In this document: piece after piece, positions 1 through 8,771 of the stretch
How the letters are laid out: the number at the start of each line of letters is the position of its first letter
Position numbering within the stretch: position 1 is the stretch's first letter
NCBI RefSeq assembly: GCF_000185505.1
Contig: NZ_GL622359.1
Coordinates: 647,308-711,307 of the forward strand
Direction: 5' to 3'
DNA: 64,000 nt
Source of the DNA: Pseudoramibacter alactolyticus ATCC 23263
Lineage (GTDB): Bacteria > Bacillota > Clostridia > Eubacteriales > Eubacteriaceae
Program-made: the position numbers and the translations under genes
Notes under the pieces: model-generated
Seen by the model: the letters and a program-made list of their open reading frames with translations, nothing else
Databases searched by the model: none
What the model was told of the DNA's origin: nothing

Positions 1-521
1 CTGCGGCTGCGGATGCGCCCGCGGGCGTAGGGCACGATGCAATAGGTGCAGAATTGATTGCAGCCGTCCTGTACTTTTAAAAACGCCCGCGTATGCCGAC
101 GGTGTTCGGCAATGGGCATATCCTCGAAAATATGCTGTTCACTAATATCCGACACATAAACTTGACGATGATGGTCTTCTTGGAACCGCGCCACCTCATC
201 GACCACACGATTACGATGGGCCGTGCCCAAAATCAAATCCACCTCTTCAATTTTTGATATTTCTTCGGGGGCAACCTGGGCATAACAGCCAGCAGCGACA
301 ATAACCGCATTGGGATTTTTTCGCCGCGCCTTGCGCAACATCTGCCGGCTCTTACGATCGCCGAGATGGGTCACAGTGCAGGTGTTCACCACATATACGT
401 CCGCCGCTGTATCAAAAGGAACCACTTCATAACCGACTTTTAAAAAGCAGGCTTTCATCGATTCGGTATCAAAATCGTTAACTTTACATCCCAAATTATA
501 AAATGCAACTTTTTTTTTCAT
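1..521 (-). CDS. mtaB: MtaB-type tRNA methylthiotransferase, N-terminal part
   Basis: Radical SAM methylthiotransferase of the MiaB/MtaB family, which adds a methylthio group to N6-threonylcarbamoyladenosine 37 of tRNA. The reading frame starts at ATG 521 and runs off the left window edge after about 173 codons. The N-terminal UPF0004 domain shows NLGCKVND, NTCTVT and AAGCYAQ, each carrying one cysteine for the auxiliary iron-sulfur cluster. Near the edge comes GCNQFCTYC, the CxxxCxxC motif that binds the radical SAM cluster. The start MKKKVAFYNLGCKVN is typical of MtaB rather than MiaB. It lies 26 bases after rsmE on the same strand, the usual prmA-rsmE-mtaB order of Firmicutes. The C-terminal TRAM domain lies outside the window. 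Confidence 0.9.
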   Translation of the reverse strand, partial: MKKKVAFYNLGCKVNDFDTESMKACFLKVGYEVVPFDTAADVYVVNTCTVTHLGDRKSRQMLRKARRKNPNAVIVAAGCYAQVAPEEISKIEEVDLILGTAHRNRVVDEVARFQEDHHRQVYVSDISEQHIFEDMPIAEHRRHTRAFLKVQDGCNQFCTYCIVPYARGRIRSR

Positions 522-547
522 ATTCTCTTTTATTACTCATCCGCTTA

Positions 548-1285
548 TTATTGGCCAAATGCATAATTGATTTGAGCCAGTAAGACCATGCCGGCTGTTT
601 CCGTTCTCAAGATGCGCCTGCCCAACGAAACGCTCTTTGCACCCGCTGCCTCCAGCCTTTCGACTTCTTCACGGGAAAATCCACCTTCCGATCCCACAAT
701 CACGGCGATGTTTCGGTACTGTGTTCGCCCTTCAAGCACGGTTTGAAGAGGCCTGTCCATCTCGTGTTCATAGGCTATGATCACCAAATCAAAATCTGCC
801 GCGATCTCACACATTCTTTGAAAGGCGACAGGCTCGTGCACCTGTGGTATTTTCCCTCGTTTGGATTGCTTAGCCGCCTCAAAGGCTATGCGCTGCCACC
901 GACCGCATTTCCTGGCCACCTTATCCGGCTCCTCCAGTTTGGCCACACAAAAGGCCGAAACAAAAGGCACTACGCTGCTGATTCCCAATTCTGTGTTTTT
1001 CTGGACGATTTCATCCATTTTCTGACCTTTGGGCAATCCTTGAAACAACGTCACCGTGTAGGGCAATTCACCCGCAGACGGCCGTTTCTCTTGAATCACC
1101 GCCGTTAATTGTTCCTTTTCCCGACAGGTGATCAAACAATGATAGTCAAAACCGCTGCCATCACACACTTCAAAAAGCTCATTGTCGCGAATCCGCACCG
1201 CCTTAGCAGCATGTTTAAATTCTTCGCCGTCAATTATAATTTGATCGCCGTGAATCTGTTCCGGCTTCACAAAAAAACGATGCAT
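548..1285 (-). CDS. rsmE: 16S rRNA m3U1498 methyltransferase RsmE
   Basis: SPOUT-class methyltransferase that methylates N3 of U1498 in 16S rRNA. About 245 residues, the usual length. An N-terminal PUA-like part (MHRFFVKPEQI) is followed by the trefoil-knot domain with GLPKGQKMDEIVQKNTELG, the SAM-binding IVGSEGGFS loop and the knot motif SLGRRILRTETA. The frame is open further upstream, but the start at 1285 is chosen because the homologous N-terminus begins there and the ATG overlaps the prmA stop by one base (TAATG), indicating translational coupling. Confidence 0.93.
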   Translation of the reverse strand: MHRFFVKPEQIHGDQIIIDGEEFKHAAKAVRIRDNELFEVCDGSGFDYHCLITCREKEQLTAVIQEKRPSAGELPYTVTLFQGLPKGQKMDEIVQKNTELGISSVVPFVSAFCVAKLEEPDKVARKCGRWQRIAFEAAKQSKRGKIPQVHEPVAFQRMCEIAADFDLVIIAYEHEMDRPLQTVLEGRTQYRNIAVIVGSEGGFSREEVERLEAAGAKSVSLGRRILRTETAGMVLLAQINYAFGQ

Positions 1286-2232
1286 TATTGGACCAGCTTC
1301 CGCGCGACCACCACGTCCCATTCGCCCATCGCGTCTGTCGCCACGATGTCAAATGCCCTGATCTTCAAAGCATTTTTTACTTCATTCAAATGCTCGTGAA
1401 TAATGCCGGATGCGATAAAAATGCCATCGTCTTTCAGATACAGCCGAATGGAATCCGCCAGACGAATGATCACTTCTGCCAGAATATTCGAAACGACAAG
1501 ATCTGCCTGATGATCCTGGGAAATGACCTCGAGCAAATCTCCTTCTTCAATGCCAACCTGTTCACTCAAATCATTGAGGGCCACATTGGATCGAGCGGCA
1601 TCCACCGCAACCGGATCAAAATCCACGCCCACGACTTTTTGCGCCCCTAATTTCCCGGCCACAATGGACAAAATTCCCGAACCACAGCCAACATCATACA
1701 CCAGGTCATCCGGATGCAGATATTTTTCTAATGCGAGCACGCAAAGCTGCGTTGTTTCGTGTGTTCCGGTGCCGAAGGCCATCCCCGGATCCATATTGAC
1801 AATCATTTCACCGGCTTGCGCCGTATAAGGCTCCCAGGTCGGTTTAATCACAATTTTATCGCCGATTTTGGTCGGTTTGTAAAATTGTTTCCAGGAATTG
1901 GCCCAATCTTCTTCAGCCATCTCCCGCACCGTGACGGTGCGTGCGCCGGGATCCAGTCCCCATTCCAAAAGATGGCTCAGCCCTTGCTTAATCTGCCGCA
2001 ATTGTGTTTCAAAGTTTTCGTCATCCGGAAGATAACCGGTCACACAAGACGTCTCCGGATCCATGGCAAGAATCCGATCATCCACATAATTGACGGTTTT
2101 ATTATCTCGAATCGCGCTGAGATTGGCTGCCGATTCTATGGCGGTTCCCTTGGCGCCTGCCTCATAAAACAAATTGACCACGGCTTCCTCCGCTTCCTGA
2201 GACGTTGTCACACGGACTTCCTTCCAATTCAT
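1285..2232 (-). CDS. prmA: Ribosomal protein L11 methyltransferase PrmA
   Basis: Methylates amino groups of ribosomal protein L11 using S-adenosylmethionine. About 315 residues. The N-terminal substrate-recognition part (MNWKEVRVTTSQEAEEA) is followed by a class I methyltransferase fold with VYDVGCGSGILS and VVGVDFDP for SAM binding, and the family motif VVSNILAEVI. The open frame extends 12 codons upstream, but the start at 2232 has AAAGGA at good spacing and matches the family N-terminus. First gene of a minus-strand prmA-rsmE-mtaB operon. In many Firmicutes dnaJ precedes prmA; here the upstream neighbour is a divergent microcompartment operon instead. Confidence 0.93.
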   Translation of the reverse strand: MNWKEVRVTTSQEAEEAVVNLFYEAGAKGTAIESAANLSAIRDNKTVNYVDDRILAMDPETSCVTGYLPDDENFETQLRQIKQGLSHLLEWGLDPGARTVTVREMAEEDWANSWKQFYKPTKIGDKIVIKPTWEPYTAQAGEMIVNMDPGMAFGTGTHETTQLCVLALEKYLHPDDLVYDVGCGSGILSIVAGKLGAQKVVGVDFDPVAVDAARSNVALNDLSEQVGIEEGDLLEVISQDHQADLVVSNILAEVIIRLADSIRLYLKDDGIFIASGIIHEHLNEVKNALKIRAFDIVATDAMGEWDVVVARKLVQ

Positions 2233-2417
2233 CGCGCTATCCTTTCTTTTAATGCTGATTCGATACACTGCCAGTCATGGCCGGTCCATCCGCCCCTTGT
2301 CATGAGGCCTATTATAATACGACCGTCTAAAAGAATACAAGCGTGAAAAACATTTTAGGAGTATTTTGTCTATTAGGGAAAAATATTGGCGCTCCATGAG
2401 TAATCGAAACCAAAATA

Positions 2418-2426
2418 TGGTAGAAT
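2418..2426 (+). promoter_or_regulatory. Extended -10 promoter of the eutS operon
   Basis: TGGTAGAAT forms an extended -10 element (TGnTAGAAT). No good -35 is seen at 17 bases, which fits an extended -10 promoter. Initiation would fall near 2433, giving a short leader with AAGGAG at 2448-2453 before the ATG at 2460. Confidence 0.5.
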
Positions 2427-2459
2427 ACAAACAAATCATCAAGACACAAGGAGAACCCC

Positions 2460-2828
2460 ATGCCCAGTTTAGATAAAGATCGCGAAGGCATTGAACGCTC
2501 AATACAAGAATACGTCCCCGGGAAGCAAGTGACCCTTGCGCACGTGATTGCCAATCCCAAACACGACGTCTATGTCAAGCTCGGCCTTGAAGACGACCGC
2601 AACGATGCCATCGGCATCCTAACCATCACACCAAGCGAAGCGTCCATTATCTCAGCGGATGTCGGCACCAAGGCTGCCGCCGTTCAAATCGGTTTTCTCG
2701 ACCGATTCAGCGGTTCTCTCGTCATCACCGGGGCCATCAGCGATGTGAACTCTGCCGTTCGCGCCATCATTGAATTCCTCAAAAACACTTTGGGATTCGA
2801 CGTCCCCGATCATATCACCCACTCTTAA
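2460..2828 (+). CDS. eutS: EutS/PduU-type microcompartment shell protein
   Basis: Shell protein of bacterial microcompartments, of the circularly permuted BMC-domain type that forms hexamers on the facets. The 122-residue product has the hallmark N-terminal segment [19 protein letters not shown], which forms the small beta-barrel in EutS/PduU, followed by [17 protein letters not shown] and [18 protein letters not shown]. Strong ribosome site AAGGAG seven bases before ATG. Three bases separate it from eutP, so the two are co-transcribed and probably coupled. No other shell gene, cargo enzyme or pentamer gene is in the window, so it must work with a locus elsewhere. EutS versus PduU cannot be separated with certainty; EutS is favoured by the eutP-like neighbour. 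Confidence 0.88.
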   Translation: MPSLDKDREGIERSIQEYVPGKQVTLAHVIANPKHDVYVKLGLEDDRNDAIGILTITPSEASIISADVGTKAAAVQIGFLDRFSGSLVITGAISDVNSAVRAIIEFLKNTLGFDVPDHITHS

Positions 2829-2831
2829 TCG

Positions 2832-3314
2832 ATGGCCAGCAATCGCAATCGTGTCGCTCTAATGGGCAGAATCAGAAGCGGCAAAACCACATTGATGCAG
2901 TGTCTCCAGCAAAAAGAATTGAAATACGCCAAAACCCAGCAGGTTACCTACACCGATAATTTTATCGATACGCCGGGCGAATTCATCGAGATGTCCATTT
3001 TTTCCCATCAGGCCGTTTCCGTTTCATTGGACAGTGCCCTGATCATCATGGTCAGTTCCTGTGTGGACACCATGAACTCCATCCGTCCGAATTTTATTTC
3101 GTTCTTTAATGTCCCCGTAATCGGCGTTGTCACAAAAATCGATCGGCGAAACGACGAAAAAGCCGATATCGCCCGAAGTCATCACTATCTCGAGTACGCC
3201 GGCATTAAAAAAGACAAAATTTTTGAAGTCTCCTCCTTTTCTGGGGAGGGCATTCCCGAACTCACCGAAGAGATTCATCGTTATCTCGATGTCAAAGACA
3301 ATATTTTTCGTTAA
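2832..3314 (+). CDS. eutP: EutP/PduV family GTPase-like protein
   Basis: Small P-loop protein of the EutP/PduV family found in microcompartment operons; the Salmonella EutP is reported to act as an acetate kinase and PduV is linked to compartment positioning. The 160-residue product has the P-loop GRIRSGKTT (residues 12-20), a switch-like DTPGE (46-50) and the guanine-specificity motif TKID (101-104). The arginine-rich loop (GRIRSGKTT rather than GxxxxGKS of classical GTPases) is typical of the family. It starts three bases after the eutS stop. A rho-independent terminator follows within ten bases of its stop, separating it from the kinase gene. Confidence 0.85.
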   Translation: MASNRNRVALMGRIRSGKTTLMQCLQQKELKYAKTQQVTYTDNFIDTPGEFIEMSIFSHQAVSVSLDSALIIMVSSCVDTMNSIRPNFISFFNVPVIGVVTKIDRRNDEKADIARSHHYLEYAGIKKDKIFEVSSFSGEGIPELTEEIHRYLDVKDNIFR

Positions 3315-3320
3315 ACCTGA

Positions 3321-3343
3321 GCCCGGAACATCCGGGCTTTTTT
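3321..3343 (+). terminator. Intrinsic terminator between eutP and the kinase gene
   Basis: GCCCGG (3321-3326) pairs with CCGGGC (3332-3337) across a five-base loop and is followed by six T. The kinase ribosome site GAGGAG begins directly after the T-run and its ATG is at 3355, so read-through would be required for kinase expression unless a promoter lies inside eutP. Confidence 0.8.
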
Positions 3344-3354
3344 GAGGAGTTTCC

Positions 3355-4617
3355 ATGGCAAAAGAGCAAAAACACCCGGCAACGATCTCTTGGATCGGTC
3401 AATACCTGAAGGACCATAAGCTTTTCCCTCAAAGCTGCACCTTAAGCATTGAAGATTTGCACAACGTTAAAGAAAGCGCCGAAGGTTTTATGAACGAACT
3501 TTTTCGGGTCAGCGGATCCAACGGCCGTTCGGTTGTTATTAAACGCGTCTGCGCCATTCCTATCAGCCGCACGGACAGCCCGGAAGACCGTGCTAAACCA
3601 CCGATCGATCCCACCCGCATCCGCAACGAAAACGCCGTTTTAATTTTTTGGAATCAAGTTTCTCCCGGTATCTGTCCGGAAATTTACCTTTATGACGAGC
3701 CCCTGGGCATCACCGTCATGGAAGACCTGAGCGCGCTGAAAATGCTGCGCCACGAAAACAGCCGGATGCATCAATATCCGATGCTGGCTTCACGAATGGG
3801 CCGCTTTTTTACCCGGAATCTTTTCGACTCGTCTGCACTCAACATGACGCGTTACCGCTTTGAAAAACTTTGTCGCTATTTTAAAAACGGCGCTTACGAC
3901 ACCTTGTTTTTCTCCGTCTTTCAAAGCAACAGTGTCGTAACCTTGGAACGGCCGATGCAGCTCGAAACACGGCCTCTTCGCCAGCGCATTATCGATAATC
4001 CGACCATCCAGCAAAAAATCAAACGATTGGCCGACCGCTTTTTAAATGCCAAAGAATGTTTAATTCACACGGACATTCACGCGTCAAATATCATGGTTGA
4101 TGCCGAACACATCAAAGTCATCGACACGGAATTCGCCGGCTTTGGCCCCATCGCCCAGGATCTCGGACGCTTTACCGCATCCTTTGTTCTCAACTATCTC
4201 TCCTGGTATGGCGATAGACAGGCGAATTCCAAAGACGTTTCAGCCTTCCAAGCTTATTTGATCAACCAAATGATCGCTCTTTATGACAGCTTCGATCAAA
4301 CCTTCAGACGACTGGTCGAAGCCAATAAGGCAATCAATTATCCCCTGCAGCATCTGGATGTCGATCATTATCTTTTGGCGCATTTCAAAGAAGCATTGCT
4401 TTTCATGGCGATCAACGCCACTTCCCGTCTTCCGGATCCCGCTTTATGCCATGATCTGAAACGCCTTGGCGAAAATCGCCTCTACCCGACTTTGCTCATG
4501 CTGACCATTTTTGAAGATCTATTCACCAATCGCATCGCACCGCCAAATATGGCCGCTTTCACCCATTATTTAAAAACGTTGACCGTGCATCATCCGCGAT
4601 CCGCTTTTCAACTCTAA
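3355..4617 (+). CDS. APH/MtnK-like small-molecule kinase
   Basis: Kinase of the aminoglycoside phosphotransferase/choline kinase superfamily. Length (420 residues) and sequence around the active site resemble 5-methylthioribose kinase. Visible motifs: the Brenner loop LIHTDIHASNIMVD at about residue 236 (catalytic Asp in HTD, Asn binding metal) and the metal motif VIDTEFAGFGPIAQDLGRF at about 258, close to the MtnK form IDPEFAFYGPMGFDIG. The N-terminal half is less conserved (NELFRVSG, SVVIKRV). Downstream of eutS-eutP with a terminator between. The substrate is unknown: methylthioribose, ethanolamine, choline or another alcohol or sugar are all possible. The neighbourhood suggests a role linked to a microcompartment, which is inference only. 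Confidence 0.65.
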   Translation: MAKEQKHPATISWIGQYLKDHKLFPQSCTLSIEDLHNVKESAEGFMNELFRVSGSNGRSVVIKRVCAIPISRTDSPEDRAKPPIDPTRIRNENAVLIFWNQVSPGICPEIYLYDEPLGITVMEDLSALKMLRHENSRMHQYPMLASRMGRFFTRNLFDSSALNMTRYRFEKLCRYFKNGAYDTLFFSVFQSNSVVTLERPMQLETRPLRQRIIDNPTIQQKIKRLADRFLNAKECLIHTDIHASNIMVDAEHIKVIDTEFAGFGPIAQDLGRFTASFVLNYLSWYGDRQANSKDVSAFQAYLINQMIALYDSFDQTFRRLVEANKAINYPLQHLDVDHYLLAHFKEALLFMAINATSRLPDPALCHDLKRLGENRLYPTLLMLTIFEDLFTNRIAPPNMAAFTHYLKTLTVHHPRSAFQL

Positions 4618-4644
4618 ACCGTATATTTGTGCCCAGTGCCACAC

Positions 4645-4685
4645 AAAAAGACCCCGAAAGGCAACCGCTTTCGAGGTCTTTTTTA
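4645..4685. terminator. Bidirectional terminator between converging genes
   Basis: AAAAGACC-CC-GAAAG...CTTTCG-A-GGTCTTTTTT forms a long stem with T-runs readable on both strands. It serves the plus-strand kinase and the minus-strand yhaN-like gene, whose TAA lies within the T-run at 4683. Confidence 0.75.
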
Positions 4686-7085
4686 AATGCCGATACCAAC
4701 ATATGGCATGCCGGCTTCATCCATGATATTTTTTTCATCACTGCTGCAGGTAAAAAGCAAAACCTGATCGTCCCTACTCACCTGATTCAAAAATTGAATC
4801 GCCGCTTTCTTGCGAACATCGTCGTATTGAACAAAGGGATCGTCCAAAATAAAAGGCAAGTTTCTGCCACGATCCACAATATCCCGCACGCCAAATCGCA
4901 GTGCAAAATAAATTTGATCGATGGTCCCGCCGGATAATTGCTTCAGGTCGATCAATGCCCCGCTGCCCGGGCTCACCACCCGGATATTCAGCTGATCATC
5001 CACTTTGACTTCGCGATATTTGTGTGTGATTTTTCCCAAAATATCCCCAATCTTCTGATTGAGATCGCCGGCCCGCATATAGTGGCTTTCCTTCTGATAT
5101 TGATTGAAGAAGGCTTCGGCCATATCGCAAGCCTTAAGCTCGATTTCGTAGGCCTCAATCTGATCGTTGAGTGCCTCAATTTTTTCTTTCAATACCACCG
5201 GGGATTCGGTTTCCTCTGCGAGCGTCTGGTTCTCGCCTTCTAAACTCGCAATCTCCCGTTTGGCACTTTCCATCGATTGTGCTAATTTGCGATCTTCGGA
5301 TCGGTCTGTTTCAAACAAATCTGACCGTTTGGGCATACGCACATAATCTTCACCGGACAAACTCTCGTACAGTTCCGCATTGGCCTGGCGTTTTGCCTGC
5401 AGATCCCGAATCTGTTCCTGAATGCCGGCACCGGCACGGTAATCCTCGATCGAATTCAACTCCAGCGGCGATAAAATCGCCTGAATCGCGGCCGTCTCCT
5501 GTTGTATCACATCGCTGCAATCCGCCGCATCATCGGACAGCCGATCAATTTGATAGTGAAGATCCGTCACCTGTTTTTTCAACAGCTTCTGTTCTTCAAA
5601 AGCATTTATCAAACGTTTCATGATTTTTTCAAATCCGACGCGATGCCGCTGGCCATAAGTGGCCATGATTTGCGTTACCAGCCAGTCCGCTTCATCCGTC
5701 TCAGAAGTTGTTTTCGGCTGTTGCGATATTCGATGCTCGCTTGACGAAGTCTGTCCCAATCGATGCACCAGCAAGAAGCCTCCGCCGGCCAGCATTCCGG
5801 CTAATCCCAACGCTGAAAGAAACACCTGCAACCCAAAATTGAGCATCGCATTAGGATTTAACAAGGCGACAACCAGCAATACGATTCCGACCGATACCAC
5901 GCCGCCCCAAACGAAGGGACTGATTCCCAAAAGACCCTGACCGCCGGCAAAAGTCCGACCCGTTTTCCTTTCAGCCGCTCCATCTTCCGCCAAAGGCTGA
6001 CCCATACACTGCCGATACAAAGCCCAGTCGTCATTGACACTGGCCTCGTCGATGCCGCTCAGCTTTTGCGACAGCTGCGCTTCCCGATGCGTTGCCTGTT
6101 CCAATTTGTCTTTTGCACTGGTTAATTCTTTTTGAATTGCGGTCTTCTTTCGCGTCAGATCTTCGCGATGCTTTGCCATCAATCGAAGCTGATCGTCTAT
6201 TTCCGGCTTGTAATAGGCAGTTTGTGCCGTTAGGACATCAATCTGATTCTGAAGCTTCTTCCCTTCAGTCCGAACCGCTTCAACTTTTCTTCGCTGAGCG
6301 TCCACTGCCTGCTGCTCGCGATCACGCTTAGCCGTTTCCAGCTTGCTCTGTTTATCTGCCAGTATCGCCAAATGATCCTGATACTGCAAAATTCGCTTTT
6401 GATTGGTCCGAATCCGCTGATACTTTTTCTGTGCGAGATCTAATGCTTCTTCATAGGCATCGCGCTTGCGAACGGTTATCCCATAATTGGACTGACTTCG
6501 TCGAAAGGTGCCGATGGCCTCTTTTTTCTGCGCCAGATAATCCAGTACACCCGTCACCGAAATATCCCCGGTCTGGTCACCAGCCATGTTAATCAGCCGG
6601 CTGTTGATTTCCGCTGCGAGATCTTCATCAGAACGGGTTGCCATTTGTTTAAAATTAACCGTGTTATTATACACAGAAGAATTAACAGCGTTGTATCCCA
6701 GCGGTATATACTGCTTGGTCACCGGATCGTAAGGATAAGTCTCCGAAATATCTTCCCCGGTGATGTTGTCAAAAATGCGAACGCCATCTCGCTCCTGCAA
6801 AAAATCCCGTTCAATGCGAATTTCTCGCCCGGCATTATCTTCGATAATGATAGATCCGTAATATTTATCACTGTGCAACGGCCGATAACGTTCGTAATCA
6901 TCACTATACGTCCGGCGTTTGCGATAGGGTTTGTAAAAGCCAAAAAACATCCCCTCGATAAAGGCCTGAATCGTTGATTTTCCCGCTTCATTGGGCCCGA
7001 AAATCAAATTAAAGCCATCCAACACTTCAATGGTTGTGTTTTTAAATCTACCGAAGGCATGGAGATTCAGCGTTTTAATTTTCAT
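4683..7085 (-). CDS. YhaN/SbcC-like SMC-type ATPase
   Basis: ATPase subunit of an Mre11/Rad50-like (YhaO/YhaN) DNA repair complex. About 800 residues. It begins MKIKTLNLHAFGRFK, with Walker A GPNEAGKST (residues 30-38). Long coiled-coil arms occupy most of the middle. Between them are two hydrophobic segments (GGVVSVGIVLLVVALL and FLSALGLAGMLAGGGFLLV, roughly residues 400-445), a feature of YhaN proteins, in place of the zinc hook of true SbcC. The C-terminus carries the ABC signature LKQLSGGTIDQIYFALRFG and Walker B LPFILDDPFVQYDD. The open frame extends 46 codons upstream; the start at 7085 is chosen because it opens directly on the conserved N-terminus and overlaps the yhaO gene by 11 bases. 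Confidence 0.85.
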   Translation of the reverse strand: MKIKTLNLHAFGRFKNTTIEVLDGFNLIFGPNEAGKSTIQAFIEGMFFGFYKPYRKRRTYSDDYERYRPLHSDKYYGSIIIEDNAGREIRIERDFLQERDGVRIFDNITGEDISETYPYDPVTKQYIPLGYNAVNSSVYNNTVNFKQMATRSDEDLAAEINSRLINMAGDQTGDISVTGVLDYLAQKKEAIGTFRRSQSNYGITVRKRDAYEEALDLAQKKYQRIRTNQKRILQYQDHLAILADKQSKLETAKRDREQQAVDAQRRKVEAVRTEGKKLQNQIDVLTAQTAYYKPEIDDQLRLMAKHREDLTRKKTAIQKELTSAKDKLEQATHREAQLSQKLSGIDEASVNDDWALYRQCMGQPLAEDGAAERKTGRTFAGGQGLLGISPFVWGGVVSVGIVLLVVALLNPNAMLNFGLQVFLSALGLAGMLAGGGFLLVHRLGQTSSSEHRISQQPKTTSETDEADWLVTQIMATYGQRHRVGFEKIMKRLINAFEEQKLLKKQVTDLHYQIDRLSDDAADCSDVIQQETAAIQAILSPLELNSIEDYRAGAGIQEQIRDLQAKRQANAELYESLSGEDYVRMPKRSDLFETDRSEDRKLAQSMESAKREIASLEGENQTLAEETESPVVLKEKIEALNDQIEAYEIELKACDMAEAFFNQYQKESHYMRAGDLNQKIGDILGKITHKYREVKVDDQLNIRVVSPGSGALIDLKQLSGGTIDQIYFALRFGVRDIVDRGRNLPFILDDPFVQYDDVRKKAAIQFLNQVSRDDQVLLFTCSSDEKNIMDEAGMPYVGIGI

Positions 7086-8175
7086 GATTGCCTCCGTGCT
7101 GCAGCAGCCCTTCAACCCCATAGTAAAGAGCTTTTTTTGCAACGGGATCCGTCCCATTGCGCCGCATTTCCTGAATGAAACGGCCGATGATATTATCCGC
7201 ATTTTCTTCCAGCAGACGGTCAATATCGAGATCCGGCTCTAAGGCGTTCCCGTCCAATTCCAAATAATAAAAAAGATGGGACAGCTCTTCCTGCAGCCAT
7301 TCGAGCGAAAGATCCACATTGTGATAGCCCTCCAGCTTAAGCCGATACAAATGACGCATCCGCGCAGGTTCCTTATCGACGCCGGTGCAAATGCGCCGTA
7401 AATCATCCATTGTCATTCCCGGCTCAACGCCAATGATCCGCGTGATAAACCGCCGTTTCTGCGTCAAGACGTTTTGTGTCTGCAGATGATGCCGATCAAT
7501 TTGCCCAACGACGATGCCGCAATCGCCGCCATCTTTAAAACTCAAAGGTTCGGGGCAACCGCAATAAGCCGCGCGCTTGTTTAAAAAAGTACCTTTGTGA
7601 ATATGCCCCAACGCCACGTAATCAAAATAATCAAACAGGCTGAGATCGATCGGCATAAAGGGGCTCTGAACATTGAAAGCATCTCCATGCAAGACCAAAA
7701 TATTATTATCCGTTTCCTGGACCGGCAAATGGCCGGCGTTAAACGGCATTTGCTTGTAGGTATCGCGCGTCCACCCAAGCCCGTAAATATGGGTCTGTGT
7801 GTCTTCGAAATACACGTCTTCCATCTTGCCGCTTTTAAAAATCGTGACGTTCTCCGGCCAGGCCACCAGCCCATAAAGGCTCGCCGGACTGTAATAATCG
7901 TGATTGCCCGGGCAAATGATCACCTTCGACACGGTGAGCCGGCTCAGTCGTTCCGAAACCATTTTTAATAATTTGATATCCGTCTCCAGCGAATCAAAAA
8001 GATCACCGCTGATAATCAGATAATGAATATGATTTTTTTCGGCCGTTTGAATGATTTTATCAAAAGTTTTCCAGAGCTCCATGCGTCGTCTTTCACCAAG
8101 TTCCGGATCACCGCCTTTAAAATGAAACTGACGCCCTAAATGAATATCTCCCGTATGAATAAAGGATATTTTCAT
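7075..8175 (-). CDS. YhaO-like metallophosphoesterase (Mre11/SbcD family)
   Basis: Nuclease subunit partner of the YhaN-like ATPase; processes DNA ends in double-strand break repair. 366 residues. All calcineurin-like phosphoesterase motifs are visible: GDIHLG (residues 9-14), ISGDLFDS, PGNHDYYS, LHGDA and ALGHIHKG, which supply the two-metal site. A capping C-terminal part follows. The next gene overlaps the 3' end by 11 bases, so the two subunits are translationally coupled. It is the first gene of the operon, with a promoter about 95 bases upstream. Confidence 0.87.
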   Translation of the reverse strand: MKISFIHTGDIHLGRQFHFKGGDPELGERRRMELWKTFDKIIQTAEKNHIHYLIISGDLFDSLETDIKLLKMVSERLSRLTVSKVIICPGNHDYYSPASLYGLVAWPENVTIFKSGKMEDVYFEDTQTHIYGLGWTRDTYKQMPFNAGHLPVQETDNNILVLHGDAFNVQSPFMPIDLSLFDYFDYVALGHIHKGTFLNKRAAYCGCPEPLSFKDGGDCGIVVGQIDRHHLQTQNVLTQKRRFITRIIGVEPGMTMDDLRRICTGVDKEPARMRHLYRLKLEGYHNVDLSLEWLQEELSHLFYYLELDGNALEPDLDIDRLLEENADNIIGRFIQEMRRNGTDPVAKKALYYGVEGLLQHGGNHEN

Positions 8176-8272
8176 CAGTCATCCTTTCCTTATCACTTGA
8201 AGTGTTGATTGTGCTGTCCATTTAAATGCCTCTCATCAAATGTTCAGCCCTTTCATTTTCTTAATGCTTTTT

Positions 8273-8281
8273 ATTATAACA
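8273..8281 (-). promoter_or_regulatory. Probable promoter of the yhaO-yhaN operon
   Basis: On the minus strand TGTTATAAT forms an extended -10 element. No convincing -35 is seen. It would give a leader of roughly 90 bases before yhaO. It sits divergently from the leuA T-box promoter at 8386. Confidence 0.4.
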
Positions 8282-8385
8282 TAGCTTTTTTTCTTTAACA
8301 GAATTGGAAACTTTTATTTACGGAAGATTTTTTAATCGATCTTGAAAAAAATCGGTTTTTTTATTGCATATTTTTGCCGAACTTC

Positions 8386-8414
8386 TTGACAATTGTATAT
8401 GTGAACGCTAATAT
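8386..8414 (+). promoter_or_regulatory. Promoter of the leuA T-box transcript
   Basis: Consensus TTGACA (8386-8391), 17-base spacer, TAATAT (8409-8414). Start of transcription is expected near 8421, directly before the T-box stem I region. Confidence 0.8.
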
Positions 8415-8420
8415 AAATCC

Positions 8421-8725
8421 AACGCATTGACAGGGAGTAGTAAATTTCCTCCGAGTATCCAGAAAGCCGCTGGCCGATGTGAAGCGGTTGTGAAAGGAAT
8501 TTGAACTGGCCCTCGAGCGGTAAGCTGAACGTTTTAATCATTAGGCAAACCGGATCCCATCCGTTATCCTGGGAGGATATAATCTTAGCAATGCTTGCCG
8601 GGACGTATCCGATAATGAGGCAATGAATATGCAATCAATATTCGCTGCGAAATAGAGTGGTACCGCGAAACCGCATCTCAACGATGCGTCCTCGCCTCTA
8701 TGCATCTGGCATGGAGGCGTTTTTT
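8421..8725 (+). promoter_or_regulatory. T-box riboswitch, leucine specificity, with terminator
   Basis: tRNA-sensing leader controlling leuA. Conserved landmarks in order: GGGAGTAGTA near 8431, a GG-bulge region near 8461-8490, the specifier context GAACTGGCCCTCGAGC with CTC (Leu) at 8512-8514, and the T-box core TGGTACCGCG at 8658-8667. The terminator stem CGCCTC (8693-8698) / GAGGCG (8714-8719) precedes a run of six T (8720-8725). Uncharged tRNA-Leu(GAG) would pair with the specifier and the T-box bulge, favour the antiterminator and allow leuA transcription. The leader, together with the promoter, fills the non-coding stretch between yhaO and leuA. Confidence 0.92.
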
Positions 8726-8771
8726 AATGGCTCCTGCCGCCCGCCCATTTATCTATCAGGAGGAACCCAAA

